Counted from the first letter of the stretch, positions 23,376 through 32,227 are shown. The stretch: DNA of 64,000 bases from a virus (IMGVR_UViG_3300046499_000502:1-64000), one strand, 5' to 3'. Translations and numbers: made by a program. Notes: a model not told the origin generated them from the sequence alone.

Positions 23376-23984
23376 CTAGAACGGGGGCTGGTCGCTGTAG
23401 CGGAGGGGGCTGTCGTAGCTGAAGGGCTTGCCGCCGTTGAGGTCTTCGGCGCGCTGCTCGACGCGGCCTCGGAGGTCGAGCCCGATTCGCTTCAACTCGT
23501 CGGCGACGCTGCGGGCCCACGCGCGGACCGCGTCGCTCTCGCCGTCGGTGAGGGCTTCCGCGATGTGCCCGGCGATGACGGGGATAGCCGCGTTGAGGGT
23601 GTCGCCGGGCGTGACGTGGCCTGCGAGGTTGAGATTCCGCAGGGCCGTCTCGACGGGCGGCGAGTACGGCTGGCCCTTGATGTAGGGGCCGAACTCGGCC
23701 GCATGCCGAACCGCCCCCGGGTCGTCGGCTGGGACTGACTTGTTGCCGGTCGCGGCGCGCCACTCGCTGATGTGGTCGCCGTCGCCGACGTACCGGTCGG
23801 CGAGCTTGTCGACATCCAGGGCGATCTTGGCTGCGTCGAAGTGGGCTTGCGCTTCGGCGAGGTAGGCGTCGGCGTGGGCGTGCGATTCGGCATCGTCCTG
23901 AAGATCGCCGTCGTGGAAGCGGCGCTTCGCTTCGGCGATCACGAGGAGCTCCATGCCTCGCTGGTAGTGCTGCGGCCCGTTCAC
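23376..23984 (-). CDS. hypothetical protein near recT
   Basis: A 202-residue, acidic, mainly helical protein, MNGPQHYQRGMELLVIAEAK onward. It ends in a Pro/Phe-rich tail (RYSDQPPF) like those used by single-strand-binding or recombination partners. The link to RecT is by position only; the start overlaps the recT stop. Confidence 0.65.
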   Translation of the reverse strand: MNGPQHYQRGMELLVIAEAKRRFHDGDLQDDAESHAHADAYLAEAQAHFDAAKIALDVDKLADRYVGDGDHISEWRAATGNKSVPADDPGAVRHAAEFGPYIKGQPYSPPVETALRNLNLAGHVTPGDTLNAAIPVIAGHIAEALTDGESDAVRAWARSVADELKRIGLDLRGRVEQRAEDLNGGKPFSYDSPLRYSDQPPF

Positions 23985-24748
23985 GCGGCACCGCCGGTGG
24001 TGGCCGCCTCGGGCCAGTCGGTGGAGCCTTCGGCCGCTTCGGCGTCCCAGACCCCGTCGCTGGACTCGTCGTCGCGGGCGACGGTGTACGCGGGCTCGGC
24101 GGCGGGCTGCTCGGGCGCCGCGGCGGGGGCCGGGGCCGTCAGGGCGGCAACGCTCAGCGGCGCCTTGGCGGGTGCGATCTCGCCGTGGACGTAGCCGTCG
24201 ACTTCTTCAGCCGCATACGGCAGGCCGTGCAGGGCGTCGGAGGCGATGAGCCTGCAAAGTTCGCCGGTTGCGCGGGCGACGAGCATCGTCTTGGGCTGCT
24301 TCTTCCACTGGTCCTTGCCGAGGAGGCCCATTCGCTGGGCTCGCGGGATGTCCCAGACGACCTGCTGCCAGGTCTCGGCGCCCTTGCGGCGGCCTCGCAT
24401 GATGCAGTGGACGTCGTCGGACTCGACGAGTTCGATCTCGTGGCCCTGGTGCTGGACGATGGCCCGCATGGCGTGCGCGCGGAGGGCGGGCTGTCCCTGG
24501 ATGACGTCGATCGACTTGAGGGCCGTCATCGGCTGGAGGCCGAGTTCCTGGCCGGTGAGGATCGCGGCGGTGATCTCGTCGGGCTTGCCGCGGTAGGCGC
24601 CGGCGAAGCTGGTGTTGGCGAGGGACTGGGCGACGAGGTTGGCCTGCCTCGCGGATTCGACCCACTGCATGAGCTCGTTGGTCGGCTGCTGCGGCGCTGC
24701 GGTGGCGACGGTCTTCTCGTCGCGCTGGGCGATGTCTGTGCTGGTCAC
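23981..24748 (-). CDS. recT: RecT-family single-strand annealing protein
   Basis: A 255-residue protein. The RecT core (residues about 30-190) includes FAGAYRGKPDEITAAILTGQ, ELGLQPMTALKSIDVIQGQP and TGELCRLIASDALHGLPYAA, typical of phage RecT annealases. An acidic Pro/Ala tail follows. GTG at 24748 overlaps the stop of the exonuclease gene, giving the classic exonuclease-annealase pair for phage recombination. Confidence 0.9.
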   Translation of the reverse strand: MTSTDIAQRDEKTVATAAPQQPTNELMQWVESARQANLVAQSLANTSFAGAYRGKPDEITAAILTGQELGLQPMTALKSIDVIQGQPALRAHAMRAIVQHQGHEIELVESDDVHCIMRGRRKGAETWQQVVWDIPRAQRMGLLGKDQWKKQPKTMLVARATGELCRLIASDALHGLPYAAEEVDGYVHGEIAPAKAPLSVAALTAPAPAAAPEQPAAEPAYTVARDDESSDGVWDAEAAEGSTDWPEAATTGGAA

Positions 24749-25599
24749 TTCAGGTATTCCTCTGCCTGTCGGATGGTGTCCCAGGTCGGCATTCCGATCT
24801 GGGGGATTTCGGTGACGGCGCCGGTCCAGTCGGGCCAGCTGCCGGTGGCTTCGCATTCGGCGTAGATGCGCAGGGCGCGTTCGTTGCGGGCGCGGCCGAT
24901 GTCCCGGTCCTGGTCGGTGAGTTCGCGGACCGTGATCAGGTAGGGCGCGATCTTCGACTGAAAGACGAAGACGAAGCGGGCGCCTTCGGGGGCGAGCCCT
25001 GCGGCCTCGATGCCGTCGATGTAGAAGGCGTCCTGCTGGTGGTAGCTGCGGTCCTTGATGGCGCGGGAGATGGTGTCCGGCGCCGCGTCCTTGATCGTCT
25101 TGTAGTCGACGGCGATCGACCCGCGCCGCCAGTCCGGCCGGACCCGGCAGCGGACCCCGGTTGCCGGATCCGTCCAGAAGATCGACTGCTCGGCGACACC
25201 CGCACCAGGGGCGAACAGCGGGCTGGCGATCGGGTGCTGGCGGATCGCCTCCGCCATCGCCTGGACCATGTCGTGGTCCTTGGTGAGCAGCGGCACCTTG
25301 CCCGCCAGGTAGGCCTCGTCCCGCTGGATCTGCGCGTCCTTCTTGCGCCAGTCCGGGAAGTCGATGACCTCCAGCTCCGGGCCCTCCCCCAGCACCAGCA
25401 GGTGCGCGGCGTGCCCGAGGTCGAACTCCTTCTTGTGCGGCTGCGGGTGCTCCCGGTCGTACTTGAACTGGGCGGGGCAACCCGGGTTGAGCAGGGCGCG
25501 CAGGCCGGACGAGGAGATCGACGTCGTGTCCGCGTGGTAGGCCTCGGCGGACAGGCCGTCGACGATCTGCGGGGCCTCGACCTCCACCGCGGCGGTCAC
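24745..25599 (-). CDS. PD-(D/E)XK exonuclease, RecE/lambda-exo-like
   Basis: A 284-residue protein. The active-site motif is in VRPDWRRGSIAVDYKTIKDA (about 155-175), with LTGLDQ-type surroundings and YHQQDAFYIDG further on, as in DUF3799/RecE-like nucleases. It should resect double-stranded ends to load RecT. GTG at 25599 overlaps the preceding stop. Confidence 0.87.
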   Translation of the reverse strand: MTAAVEVEAPQIVDGLSAEAYHADTTSISSSGLRALLNPGCPAQFKYDREHPQPHKKEFDLGHAAHLLVLGEGPELEVIDFPDWRKKDAQIQRDEAYLAGKVPLLTKDHDMVQAMAEAIRQHPIASPLFAPGAGVAEQSIFWTDPATGVRCRVRPDWRRGSIAVDYKTIKDAAPDTISRAIKDRSYHQQDAFYIDGIEAAGLAPEGARFVFVFQSKIAPYLITVRELTDQDRDIGRARNERALRIYAECEATGSWPDWTGAVTEIPQIGMPTWDTIRQAEEYLK

Positions 25600-26183
25600 T
25601 TCGCACCGCCGGTGACCGCGTCGTAGACGTCGCGGGCCCACCTGGCGTCGCCGAGCGCGGTGTGGGCGACGTCCTTGGTGGGCGGCTCGACGCCGACCTC
25701 GCGCGACACCCAATAGGAAGAGAACGGGCGGTCGTTCCGCAGCATGAAGTCGCGGTCGTTGCCGTAGATGTAGCCGGCCGCGAGGGTGGCGACGTCGACG
25801 GCGCGGTAGTGCCAAGGCCTCGGCTGCCAGTAGTAGCGGCCGAAGACGACGGCGATCATCTCGGCGTCGAATGCCGGGTTGGAGCCGATCACGATGGCGC
25901 TGTCGAGGAGCCGGTACAGGGAGCGTGCGACGTCCTGCGGTTCGTTCCAGGTCCAGTCGGTGGCGCTGGTCCGCTCGTGGAAGCGGTTGATCTCCAGCGC
26001 CTTCGGGTCCGCGCTGGCGAGGTCGGGGGCGATGCGGAAGACGTGCTCCTGGTCGTCCTCTTTCGGCTTGCGAAGGATGACCGCGATCTCCCACGGGTCG
26101 TGCTGGAACGGGTCGAGGCCTGTCGTCTCGCAGTCCACGAATGCCAGTGGCGGCGGTTGCTTTGTGGTGCTTTCGGTGCTCAT
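25596..26183 (-). CDS. DnaQ-like (DEDDh) 3'-5' exonuclease
   Basis: A 195-residue exonuclease. FVDCETTGLD at 15-24 gives the first two acidic ligands, NPAFDAEM provides the third, and HTALGDARWARD near 173-184 gives the catalytic His and last Asp. It is likely a proofreading or RNase T-type nuclease for phage replication or repair. Confidence 0.87.
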   Translation of the reverse strand: MSTESTTKQPPPLAFVDCETTGLDPFQHDPWEIAVILRKPKEDDQEHVFRIAPDLASADPKALEINRFHERTSATDWTWNEPQDVARSLYRLLDSAIVIGSNPAFDAEMIAVVFGRYYWQPRPWHYRAVDVATLAAGYIYGNDRDFMLRNDRPFSSYWVSREVGVEPPTKDVAHTALGDARWARDVYDAVTGGAK

Positions 26184-26216
26184 GGGACTCGCTTTCAGGT
26201 GTCGTGAAGGGCGGGA

Positions 26217-26253
26217 GGCTCGCCCCGACCGGGGGGTGGGTGCGGGGCGAGCC
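26217..26253. terminator. hairpin upstream of the exonuclease genes
   Basis: GGCTCGCCCC at 26217-26226 pairs with GGGGCGAGCC at 26244-26253 in the gap between the genes at 25596-26183 and 26311-26853. It is a likely attenuator. Confidence 0.5.
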
Positions 26254-26310
26254 GCCCTGGGTGCCGCGGGAGCGAGGGGGCGCCCGCCGCGGCGGTATGG
26301 GGAGTTGTGG

Positions 26311-26853
26311 CTACTCGGCGCCAGCAGCGCGGGCGATGCGGTCGTGGGCCTCGTTGAAGTCGCCGGTGTCGAGGCCCATCCACGGGACCGTGGCGCTCAT
26401 CGCGACGAGGATGTCCGCGGCATTGAAGCCGTCCGCCTTTGCTGCGGCTGCCGCTTCCTCGATGTCCGCGTCGGTGTAGGTGCCGTTGCTGCTGACGTCG
26501 CCGGGCATGTAGTTGCTGCCGGGCTCGTCGCACCACGCGTAGCTGAGCTTCGCGTACAGGCTGCGGGCCACCTTGTCGGTGATCGCTTCCTTGAGGTCCT
26601 CGGCGTCCTGCGTCCAGTCGACGCCGGACTCGGCGAGGATTTCGACGCCCTTGAAGGCGTTCTCGCGGGTCATCGACTCAGCGACGGCGAGGCCCTCGTG
26701 GTGGCCGATCCGCCAGCGGGCCGGGTTGTTCAGCGACTGGCTGGCGGGCATCCGGAAGACGACCAGTCCGGGCGCTGCTTGTACGGCGCCGGAGAAGGTG
26801 TGCTTCTGCTGGCCGTGGACGATCATCGTGTAGTCGGTGGTCTCACCGATCAT
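26311..26853 (-). CDS. hypothetical protein
   Basis: A 180-residue acidic protein, MIGETTDYTMIVHGQQKHTF onward. The N-terminal half is beta-rich and the second half helical. I chose ATG at 26853 with GGAGGGG six bases upstream over the ATG at 26868. Function unknown. Confidence 0.68.
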   Translation of the reverse strand: MIGETTDYTMIVHGQQKHTFSGAVQAAPGLVVFRMPASQSLNNPARWRIGHHEGLAVAESMTRENAFKGVEILAESGVDWTQDAEDLKEAITDKVARSLYAKLSYAWCDEPGSNYMPGDVSSNGTYTDADIEEAAAAAKADGFNAADILVAMSATVPWMGLDTGDFNEAHDRIARAAGAE

Positions 26854-26887
26854 GGCGTTCCCCTCCATGGGAAGCTGGTGGTGGACT

Positions 26888-26912
26888 CCCGCCCGTTAGC
26901 CCCGGGCGGGGG
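26888..26912. terminator. hairpin between early genes
   Basis: CCCGCCCG and CGGGCGGG form a short-loop stem in the gap upstream of the gene at 26311-26853. Confidence 0.5.
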
Positions 26913-26967
26913 TTCTTGCGTTGGGCGCCGGGCCTGCCAGCCGTTGGCCATCTGGCGGCCCGGCGAG

Positions 26968-27477
26968 TCAGGTGTGCAGTGCCGACGCGGGCACGTGCGT
27001 GGGGTCGACGGACGCCATCGGCGACAGGTGCAGCGGCAGCACCGGCGTGATGACGGGGATCGGCTGCGTGATGGTGACGGCGGTCTCCGCGAGCTTCCGC
27101 ACGTCTAGGCGCCGTTCGAGATCGGCGACCTTGCCTTCCAGGTCGGCCACCCATCGGCCGCGGGTCTCAGCGTCCTTGTCGGCGACGGCGCGGGCGCCCT
27201 GCTCTTCGGCGAGTTCAGCGCGCAGGCGGCGGACGTCGTCTTCGAGGTCGTCGATGAGCTGGACCTGAATGACGAACGTGTCGTCGGCGGCGGCCTTCAG
27301 GTTGCGCAGGGCCCCGTTTTCCTCACGCAGGTCCGCGAGCTCGGCCAACGCCTGGTCCAGGGCCGCGGTCAGCGACGTCGCCTTGTCCTCGGCCTGCGTC
27401 AACTCGCGCTGCAGCTGCAGTCCGGTCTTGCCGCGATGGCGGTTCCGGTAGCGGGCGGGGATCAGGTTCAAGCTCAC
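26968..27477 (-). CDS. coiled-coil protein
   Basis: A 169-residue protein. A basic N-terminus (IPARYRNRHRGKTGLQLQRE) leads into about 100 residues of Leu/Glu/Ala heptads, followed by a Pro/Val-rich tail. GTG at 27477 overlaps the preceding stop. It resembles coiled-coil proteins seen in Streptomyces phages. Function unknown. Confidence 0.68.
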   Translation of the reverse strand: MSLNLIPARYRNRHRGKTGLQLQRELTQAEDKATSLTAALDQALAELADLREENGALRNLKAAADDTFVIQVQLIDDLEDDVRRLRAELAEEQGARAVADKDAETRGRWVADLEGKVADLERRLDVRKLAETAVTITQPIPVITPVLPLHLSPMASVDPTHVPASALHT

Positions 27478-27938
27478 GACGTCTCCTCGGCGGCCCACGC
27501 CTCGATGGCGGTCTCGACGGGCGCGATGAGGTGGGGGTGCCACAGGCTTCCCATCGGGGTGGGCTTGCCGGTGTGGGCGAGGGTGGCGACGGTCGCGGCG
27601 AGCATCGCGGGAGCCACCCAGCCCGGGACGGGGAGGGGCTCGGGGAGGACGCTCTGCCCGTGGGAGTCGACCAGCTTCGCCCACTGCCAGGACGGGCCGC
27701 GGTCGTAGTCCTCGTCACGGCCGGTGTGCCAGTCCCAGATGAGGATGAGGCCGTACCTGAAGCGGGTGTCGGGAATGCCGGACGTTTCGGTGGTCAGGGT
27801 GATGGCGCCACGCAGGTAGGGCACGTCGTAGGAGTCCTCGACGAACGCGTCGGGTTGCTCGGGCTCCAGGCCGGCTTCGGTGAGCGCGTCGACGACGGCG
27901 GTGATGTACGGGTCGTGCGGCAGGATGCGGTCGGTCAC
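27474..27938 (-). CDS. hypothetical protein
   Basis: A 154-residue acidic protein rich in Trp (LILIWDWHTGRDEDYDRGPS, then WQWAKLVD). It belongs to a run of small operon genes that overlap by four bases. No domain recognised. Confidence 0.65.
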   Translation of the reverse strand: MTDRILPHDPYITAVVDALTEAGLEPEQPDAFVEDSYDVPYLRGAITLTTETSGIPDTRFRYGLILIWDWHTGRDEDYDRGPSWQWAKLVDSHGQSVLPEPLPVPGWVAPAMLAATVATLAHTGKPTPMGSLWHPHLIAPVETAIEAWAAEETS

Positions 27939-28114
27939 TGGGATTCCCCCTGGGTGCGGTTGGCGGTCAGCTGCTGGTTTTCGGCGATAGCCACGGCGAC
28001 TTCGGCTTCGAGCAGGAGCGCGTGCGCGGCCAGCCGGTCGTTGAGCCAGGCCACGAAGGCGTTGAACGCGCCCGCGATCGGCGACAGGCGCGGGACGGGG
28101 ACGGGAGCGGTCAC
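27935..28114 (-). CDS. small hypothetical protein
   Basis: A 59-residue protein, VTAPVPVPRLSPIAGAFNAF onward, with a central amphipathic helix. GTG start at 28114 overlaps the previous stop. Confidence 0.55.
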   Translation of the reverse strand: MTAPVPVPRLSPIAGAFNAFVAWLNDRLAAHALLLEAEVAVAIAENQQLTANRTQGESQ

Positions 28115-28482
28115 GAGGCCACCGCCGCGTCCAGCGCGACCGGCTCCCAGATGGCGCGCATGGTCTGCGCGCACTCCTCCAGGAACCAGCGGACGCGCGG
28201 CTCGTCAGCCTCAGTGATCGGCATCTCGACGGAGCAGCAGATGGCCTTGCGCTGGAGGATGAAGAACAGCTTCAGCTGCTCGTCGCCCTCCCAGTCGTTG
28301 AAGCCGGGCTTCTCCCAGTCCCACCGGTAGAGCAGGTTGAGGTCCCGGTCGCCGTCGTAGAAGGTCGTCTCGACGAACTCGTCCCAGGAGCTGAAGAGGT
28401 TGTGCAGCCCGACCTTGTAGAAGTTGCCTTCGCTGGCGTAGTACGGGTGGTCGATCTCCCAGAGGTGCTGCTCGGTGCTCAC
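28111..28482 (-). CDS. hypothetical protein
   Basis: A 123-residue acidic, aromatic-rich protein (HLWEIDHPYYASEGNFYKVG onward). Its Trp/Tyr/Asp composition resembles the gene product at 30489-31091, so the two may be related. GTG start at 28482 overlaps the neighbour. Confidence 0.62.
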   Translation of the reverse strand: MSTEQHLWEIDHPYYASEGNFYKVGLHNLFSSWDEFVETTFYDGDRDLNLLYRWDWEKPGFNDWEGDEQLKLFFILQRKAICCSVEMPITEADEPRVRWFLEECAQTMRAIWEPVALDAAVAS

Positions 28483-28721
28483 GCCGCCTCCAGGACTTGC
28501 CGGTACATGGCGGCGGTGGTCGGCTGGGTTTCGGCCAGGAGCGGCCCGTGGCCCGCGTACACGACCGGCAGGGGCAGGGCTCCGGCGCCGGTCTGGTCGA
28601 GGCGCAGCATCAGCGGCTCGCCGGACTCGGTGTGGTCGCAGGTCCACAGCCAGCGGCTGCCGTCGAGGGCGACCTGCACCCGGTCGAGGTCGATCTCGGT
28701 GCCGTCGAGGAAGCCAGTCAT
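28479..28721 (-). CDS. small hypothetical protein
   Basis: An 80-residue protein, MTGFLDGTEIDLDRVQVALD onward, with a WLWTCDHTESGEPLM segment reminiscent of small beta-rich phage proteins. It overlaps both neighbours. Confidence 0.6.
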   Translation of the reverse strand: MTGFLDGTEIDLDRVQVALDGSRWLWTCDHTESGEPLMLRLDQTGAGALPLPVVYAGHGPLLAETQPTTAAMYRQVLEAA

Positions 28722-28969
28722 CAGGCCACCTCCGGGAGGGCTTTGAGGCTCTCCATGCGGACGGCCCAGGCGGCGAGTTCGGCCACGGCCTCTTGCAGCT
28801 GGGCGAGCGTCTCGGCCGGCGAGCTGGTGACGGCGATCCCGATGCTGTCGCTGCCGTCGCCGATGACGAGGCGTGCGGTCGGCTTGCCGTCGAAGCCGCG
28901 GGAGTACTCGGTGCGGATCGGGCCGTCGGACAAGTCGACGGTGATACCGCCGATGATGCGCGTGGTCAC
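28721..28969 (-). CDS. small hypothetical protein
   Basis: An 82-residue protein, VTTRIIGGITVDLSDGPIRT onward: a beta-rich first half and a helical second half. GTG at 28969 overlaps the stop of the next gene upstream. Confidence 0.6.
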   Translation of the reverse strand: MTTRIIGGITVDLSDGPIRTEYSRGFDGKPTARLVIGDGSDSIGIAVTSSPAETLAQLQEAVAELAAWAVRMESLKALPEVA

Positions 28970-29220
28970 GGCTTCTCCTGGGGGCGCTTGATGAGGTTCA
29001 CGCGGAAAGCGGGGCTGGTGGAGTCGGGGTCGGCGTCGTGCAGCCAGTGCCGCTGTTCCTTGAGCTCGCCGCGGGTGGCGGGACGGCTGGGTGCCGGGTG
29101 GGCGAGGAGCCAGCGGAGTTTTGCCGCCGACTCCTCGGCGCGGGCCGCAGCCCGCTGCCGGGCGACGAGGGCCTGCACGGTGGCCAGCGGCACGTCCAGG
29201 TCGCGGATCGGGCGGGTCAC
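28966..29220 (-). CDS. small basic hypothetical protein
   Basis: An 84-residue basic helical protein (MTRPIRDLDVPLATVQALVA onward) starting with GTG at 29220 in GTGA overlap. It may bind nucleic acid, judged from charge alone. Confidence 0.58.
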   Translation of the reverse strand: MTRPIRDLDVPLATVQALVARQRAAARAEESAAKLRWLLAHPAPSRPATRGELKEQRHWLHDADPDSTSPAFRVNLIKRPQEKP

Positions 29221-29588
29221 CGGGGCTCACCGCCGCCCACTGCCTTACGAACGGCGTCGACCGTGAACCAGCCGCCGGACGTGACGCCCGCGTGGTCCGC
29301 TGCGTCGCACACGGCGCGCACGGTCTCCAGGCGTTCCTGGAGGGCGTCGCGCTCCGCCTTCAGGCGCCGGATCTCGGCGGTGCCTTTCAGCAGCGCCTCG
29401 GCGATCACCTCGTCGAGCTTGTCGACTGCCTTGGTCGCGGCCGTCTCCGGCATGTAGTCGCGGAACGTGCGGATCAGGTCCGTGCGGAGCTGCTGCCAGC
29501 GGGGGGTGGGCTGCGGCGCGTAGTCCGCCGACAGCGGGACACCCAGCTCGGCGATCCGGGCGGCCAGGGTAGGGTCGGTGGCGGTCAT
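29217..29588 (-). CDS. hypothetical coiled-coil protein
   Basis: A 123-residue protein, MTATDPTLAARIAELGVPLS onward. Residues about 55-95 form a charged coiled coil (EIRRLKAERDALQERLETVR). Its start overlaps the preceding stop. Confidence 0.62.
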   Translation of the reverse strand: MTATDPTLAARIAELGVPLSADYAPQPTPRWQQLRTDLIRTFRDYMPETAATKAVDKLDEVIAEALLKGTAEIRRLKAERDALQERLETVRAVCDAADHAGVTSGGWFTVDAVRKAVGGGEPR

Positions 29589-29998
29589 GACGCTGCCTCC
29601 CGCTGTTCGCCGGGGTGGGTCTGGTTGCGGACGGGCTTCCACGGGGGCTTGCCGGTGCCGGGGCACGGCTTGGACCAGCGCTGGCTCTTGCTGCTGTACG
29701 CCGAGTAGCTGCGGCCGCTCCAGTGGTGGCGGCCCATCACTCCATCTGCGGTCATGGCCCGGTCCTTCATGCAGTGCTTGCACCAGCCGCGCGGCCGGGC
29801 AGGTTCGGGGATGGCCGGGTAGACGATGCGGTAGGTCGGGTGGTCGGCCGCGATTCGCTTCTCGCCGTCGACCCGAAAGGCGAGGTACGGGCCGCGAGTC
29901 CCGACGATCGTGGCGGGCTTGCCGTCGTACTCGATACGCATGCCGTGCCGGGCGGGCACGTCGTAGGTGCGGCGAATCCACTCCATTGAGCTGGTCAT
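29585..29998 (-). CDS. hypothetical protein with zinc-like Cys/His
   Basis: A 137-residue protein. The first half is an SH3-like beta stretch (RIEYDGKPATIVGTRGPYLA). The second half has WCKHCMKDRAMT and later SKPCPGTGKPP, a possible zinc site. It is basic. Function unknown. Confidence 0.65.
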   Translation of the reverse strand: MTSSMEWIRRTYDVPARHGMRIEYDGKPATIVGTRGPYLAFRVDGEKRIAADHPTYRIVYPAIPEPARPRGWCKHCMKDRAMTADGVMGRHHWSGRSYSAYSSKSQRWSKPCPGTGKPPWKPVRNQTHPGEQREAAS

Positions 29999-30492
29999 GC
30001 CGTCACCGCCTGGGCGTGCTTGCAGGGCCAGCGGTTGCCGCACGCGCACCAGTGGCATCCGTCCGCCGGGTCCGGCACCTTGTCGAAGTGCTGCGACTCG
30101 GGGGCCTCTGCCGTTTCGGTGACGTCGGTCCAGTCGCAGCAGGACCAATCGCTGGCGCCCAGCGCGGCGAGCCGGTGCTTCCGGACGCCTTCGTCGGGCG
30201 GACCGAACCGCCAACCGATGGCCTGCGTTTCACGGGTGGCCGGGTCGGTGCTGATCGCGAGGCACTCGAACCGGAGGTCGGCGTGCAGGCTGCTCTGGTA
30301 CGTGCGCCCGGACTCGAAGAAGCCGGGGTCGGGCAGCATCAGCAGGTTGTTCGGACGGACAGCGCCACGGCTGATCTTCGAGGCGATCACCGCCACCGTG
30401 TCGGCCTGCGCTCGGCCCTCGCGCGTACCGTCGGCACGGAACTCGCGGGCCTTCTTCACCAGCCAAGCGGTGACCTCGGGGTAGTCGGTCAT
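29995..30492 (-). CDS. hypothetical protein with C-terminal Cys/His cluster
   Basis: A 165-residue protein starting MTDYPEVTAWLVKKAREFRA. The end carries SCCDWTD and CHWCACGNRWPCKHAQ, a probable SWIM-like or treble-clef zinc site. Its N-terminal MTDY matches the next gene upstream, hinting at a shared translation-initiation context. Confidence 0.65.
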   Translation of the reverse strand: MTDYPEVTAWLVKKAREFRADGTREGRAQADTVAVIASKISRGAVRPNNLLMLPDPGFFESGRTYQSSLHADLRFECLAISTDPATRETQAIGWRFGPPDEGVRKHRLAALGASDWSCCDWTDVTETAEAPESQHFDKVPDPADGCHWCACGNRWPCKHAQAVTA

Positions 30493-31091
30493 GCCGCCAC
30501 CGCCTTCGAGAGCGCGTCATACTTGGCGATGCCGAACAGGACGGCGTGGCAGGCGAAGAGGAACTCCCACGAGAAGTCCTCGAAGTCCTTCTCCCAGTCG
30601 TTCGGGATGCGGAGCCGGAAGTCGCCGTGGCTGAACGCCGCAACCGCGTACTCAGCAGTGCCCTGGTACTCGGTGCTGTGCTCGTCCGAGTTGAGGATCT
30701 GCCTGCCGACGGCCTCGACGGCGCCCGGATGCTGGGCCTCCGCCTTCGTGGCCTCGTCGAGCACCCAGGCGCGGAACAGATCCTCCGACCAGTCCCGAAC
30801 CTTCCCGGCGGTGACCTTCTCCTGCCAGTAGCCCGGATTGATGCCACCGCTGCTCGACCCGCGGAACACGTCGAACATGTCCTCGGTCGGCCACACGGAG
30901 AAGCCGAAGGAGAAACCGTCACCGCGCAGGAACACGTTGTGCGGCCAGGTGATCAGGTCGAAGCGGTAGAAGCCGCCGTTCGGGTTCGCGCACTTCAGAT
31001 GCCGGTACAGGCCGTCCTCGTGCAGGACCGTCATTTCGTGGCCGCGCGTCTCCCGGGCGAACCGGGCAGCGGAAGCGGAGTAGTCGGTCAT
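30489..31091 (-). CDS. hypothetical aromatic-rich protein
   Basis: A 200-residue protein, MTDYSASAARFARETRGHEM onward, with many Trp/Phe/Asp residues (GFSVWPTEDMFDVFRG, DWEKDFEDFSWEFLFA). It has no membrane segment. It resembles the 28111-28482 product in composition. Family unknown. Confidence 0.65.
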   Translation of the reverse strand: MTDYSASAARFARETRGHEMTVLHEDGLYRHLKCANPNGGFYRFDLITWPHNVFLRGDGFSFGFSVWPTEDMFDVFRGSSSGGINPGYWQEKVTAGKVRDWSEDLFRAWVLDEATKAEAQHPGAVEAVGRQILNSDEHSTEYQGTAEYAVAAFSHGDFRLRIPNDWEKDFEDFSWEFLFACHAVLFGIAKYDALSKAVAA

Positions 31092-31591
31092 CGCTGGCTG
31101 CCTGTCTCGCCGAAGCGGATCAGCTCGGACGGGAACGGGCCGCCGCCCTTCAGCGGGTCGATCCCGTCAGCCGCGTTCCGCATGGTCGAAGCGGTCTCGG
31201 TCTGGGTCCCGAGCGTGGCGTCCAACTTGGCGGCCGTCATGCGGATGTCCTTCGCGGCCTCCGTGGCAGCCCGGCCGCCGACGGCCTGCTGGTAGCGCAA
31301 GTGCACGTCCTCGGCGAGGCGGGTGGACAGGAAGCGGTGGACCTCGGCCGGGGTGACGGAGAAGCGCGACAGGTACTCGGAGTCGCCGATCACCTGCCCG
31401 TCGATCTCCAGCTTCGCGAGGAGCCGGGACACCTCGTAGTGGGCGCCCAGCGCCTCGGTGCCCGGGTCTGTGGAGTCGTTGATGAACGACTGGAGGGACT
31501 CGGCCACGCGCTTTGCGGCGGCGGCGAGTTCGTCCCGCTCGATGCGGAGGCGTTCGATCTCGCGCTCCGGCGTAGTGGATGATGTAGGCAC
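31088..31591 (-). CDS. hypothetical helical protein
   Basis: A 167-residue protein. The N-terminus is a charged coiled coil (REIERLRIERDELAAAAKRV), followed by mixed helices. GTG at 31591 is the first start after the 107-base gap from the Xis-like gene. Function unknown. Confidence 0.6.
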   Translation of the reverse strand: MPTSSTTPEREIERLRIERDELAAAAKRVAESLQSFINDSTDPGTEALGAHYEVSRLLAKLEIDGQVIGDSEYLSRFSVTPAEVHRFLSTRLAEDVHLRYQQAVGGRAATEAAKDIRMTAAKLDATLGTQTETASTMRNAADGIDPLKGGGPFPSELIRFGETGSQR

Positions 31592-31698
31592 CGATCTGCC
31601 TCTTCTCTTCGGAGTGGTGAGTGGTGGATCGCGCGGCTCTCGGGCCGCGAGGCCCCTGCTGCCGGTGTGTGGAAGCCCGGTAGTGGGGGCTTGCCGCG

Positions 31699-31980
31699 TT
31701 AAGCGGCGGAGTGGGCCGGCTTGCGGCGAGGGCGGCCGTGGGCGCGGGTGACGCGCGTGGGCCCGATCCGGCTGGCCTGGTAGTAGTCGGCGATGTCCTG
31801 GGCGCTGACGCGGATGACCGCGTATGGCTTCTCCTGGCTGTAGCCGAGCCGGCCGTCGGCGAGGTATCGCCGGACGGTGCGGACGCTGCACTTGAGGATG
31901 CTGGCGACCTCGGGCAGGTCGTAGAACTGCGGGGCGCCGGTGTCCGCCGTGAGGGGGGTCGGGGACTGGATGCTGTTCAC
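31699..31980 (-). CDS. xis: excisionase-like HTH_17 protein
   Basis: A 93-residue protein with the MerR/Xis-type HTH: FYDLPEVASILKCSVRTVRR, YLADGRLGYSQ, and IRVSAQDIADYYQAS, then a basic tail (GRPRRKPAHSAA). It lies directly after the Cro-like gene at the head of the leftward early operon and 1.3 kb from the integrase, as expected for a recombination directionality factor. It could instead be a transcriptional regulator. Confidence 0.72.
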   Translation of the reverse strand: MNSIQSPTPLTADTGAPQFYDLPEVASILKCSVRTVRRYLADGRLGYSQEKPYAVIRVSAQDIADYYQASRIGPTRVTRAHGRPRRKPAHSAA

Positions 31981-31981
31981 T

Positions 31982-32227
31982 TCACTTCCTTTCTGGGGGG
32001 TCCGGGTGGGGGGCGAGGAGTTCGGTCTGGTGTGCGTCCAGGGCGGCTCTGAGGGCCTGGTAGTGGCCAGGTCTCATGCGGGTGCGGGCTCCGCGCTCCA
32101 GCTTTCGGAGGTAGTTCGCGGTGATGCCGACGAGGTCGGCGAGCTGCTGGACTTCCATCCCCGCTTGCATGCGCTTGGTGCAGATAGCCGTCCCGTCCAC
32201 TGAGTAAGTGGTTGGGGTTTGTGCCAT
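31982..32227 (-). CDS. cro: Cro-like XRE-family protein
   Basis: An 81-residue protein with an XRE helix-turn-helix (MEVQQLADLVGITANYLRKL, then ERGARTRMRPGHYQALRAAL). It is the first leftward gene, divergent from the repressor gene across a 176-base operator region, so it takes the Cro position of a lambda-like switch. A Cro function is inferred from position and size. Confidence 0.75.
   Translation of the reverse strand: MAQTPTTYSVDGTAICTKRMQAGMEVQQLADLVGITANYLRKLERGARTRMRPGHYQALRAALDAHQTELLAPHPDPPERK

Noticed and set aside
11742-32227. Reading the early region as an integrated prophage bounded at 11.7 kb
   Set aside because: No att repeat is visible near 11.7 kb and attP at 34.6 kb appears intact with phage genes on both sides.
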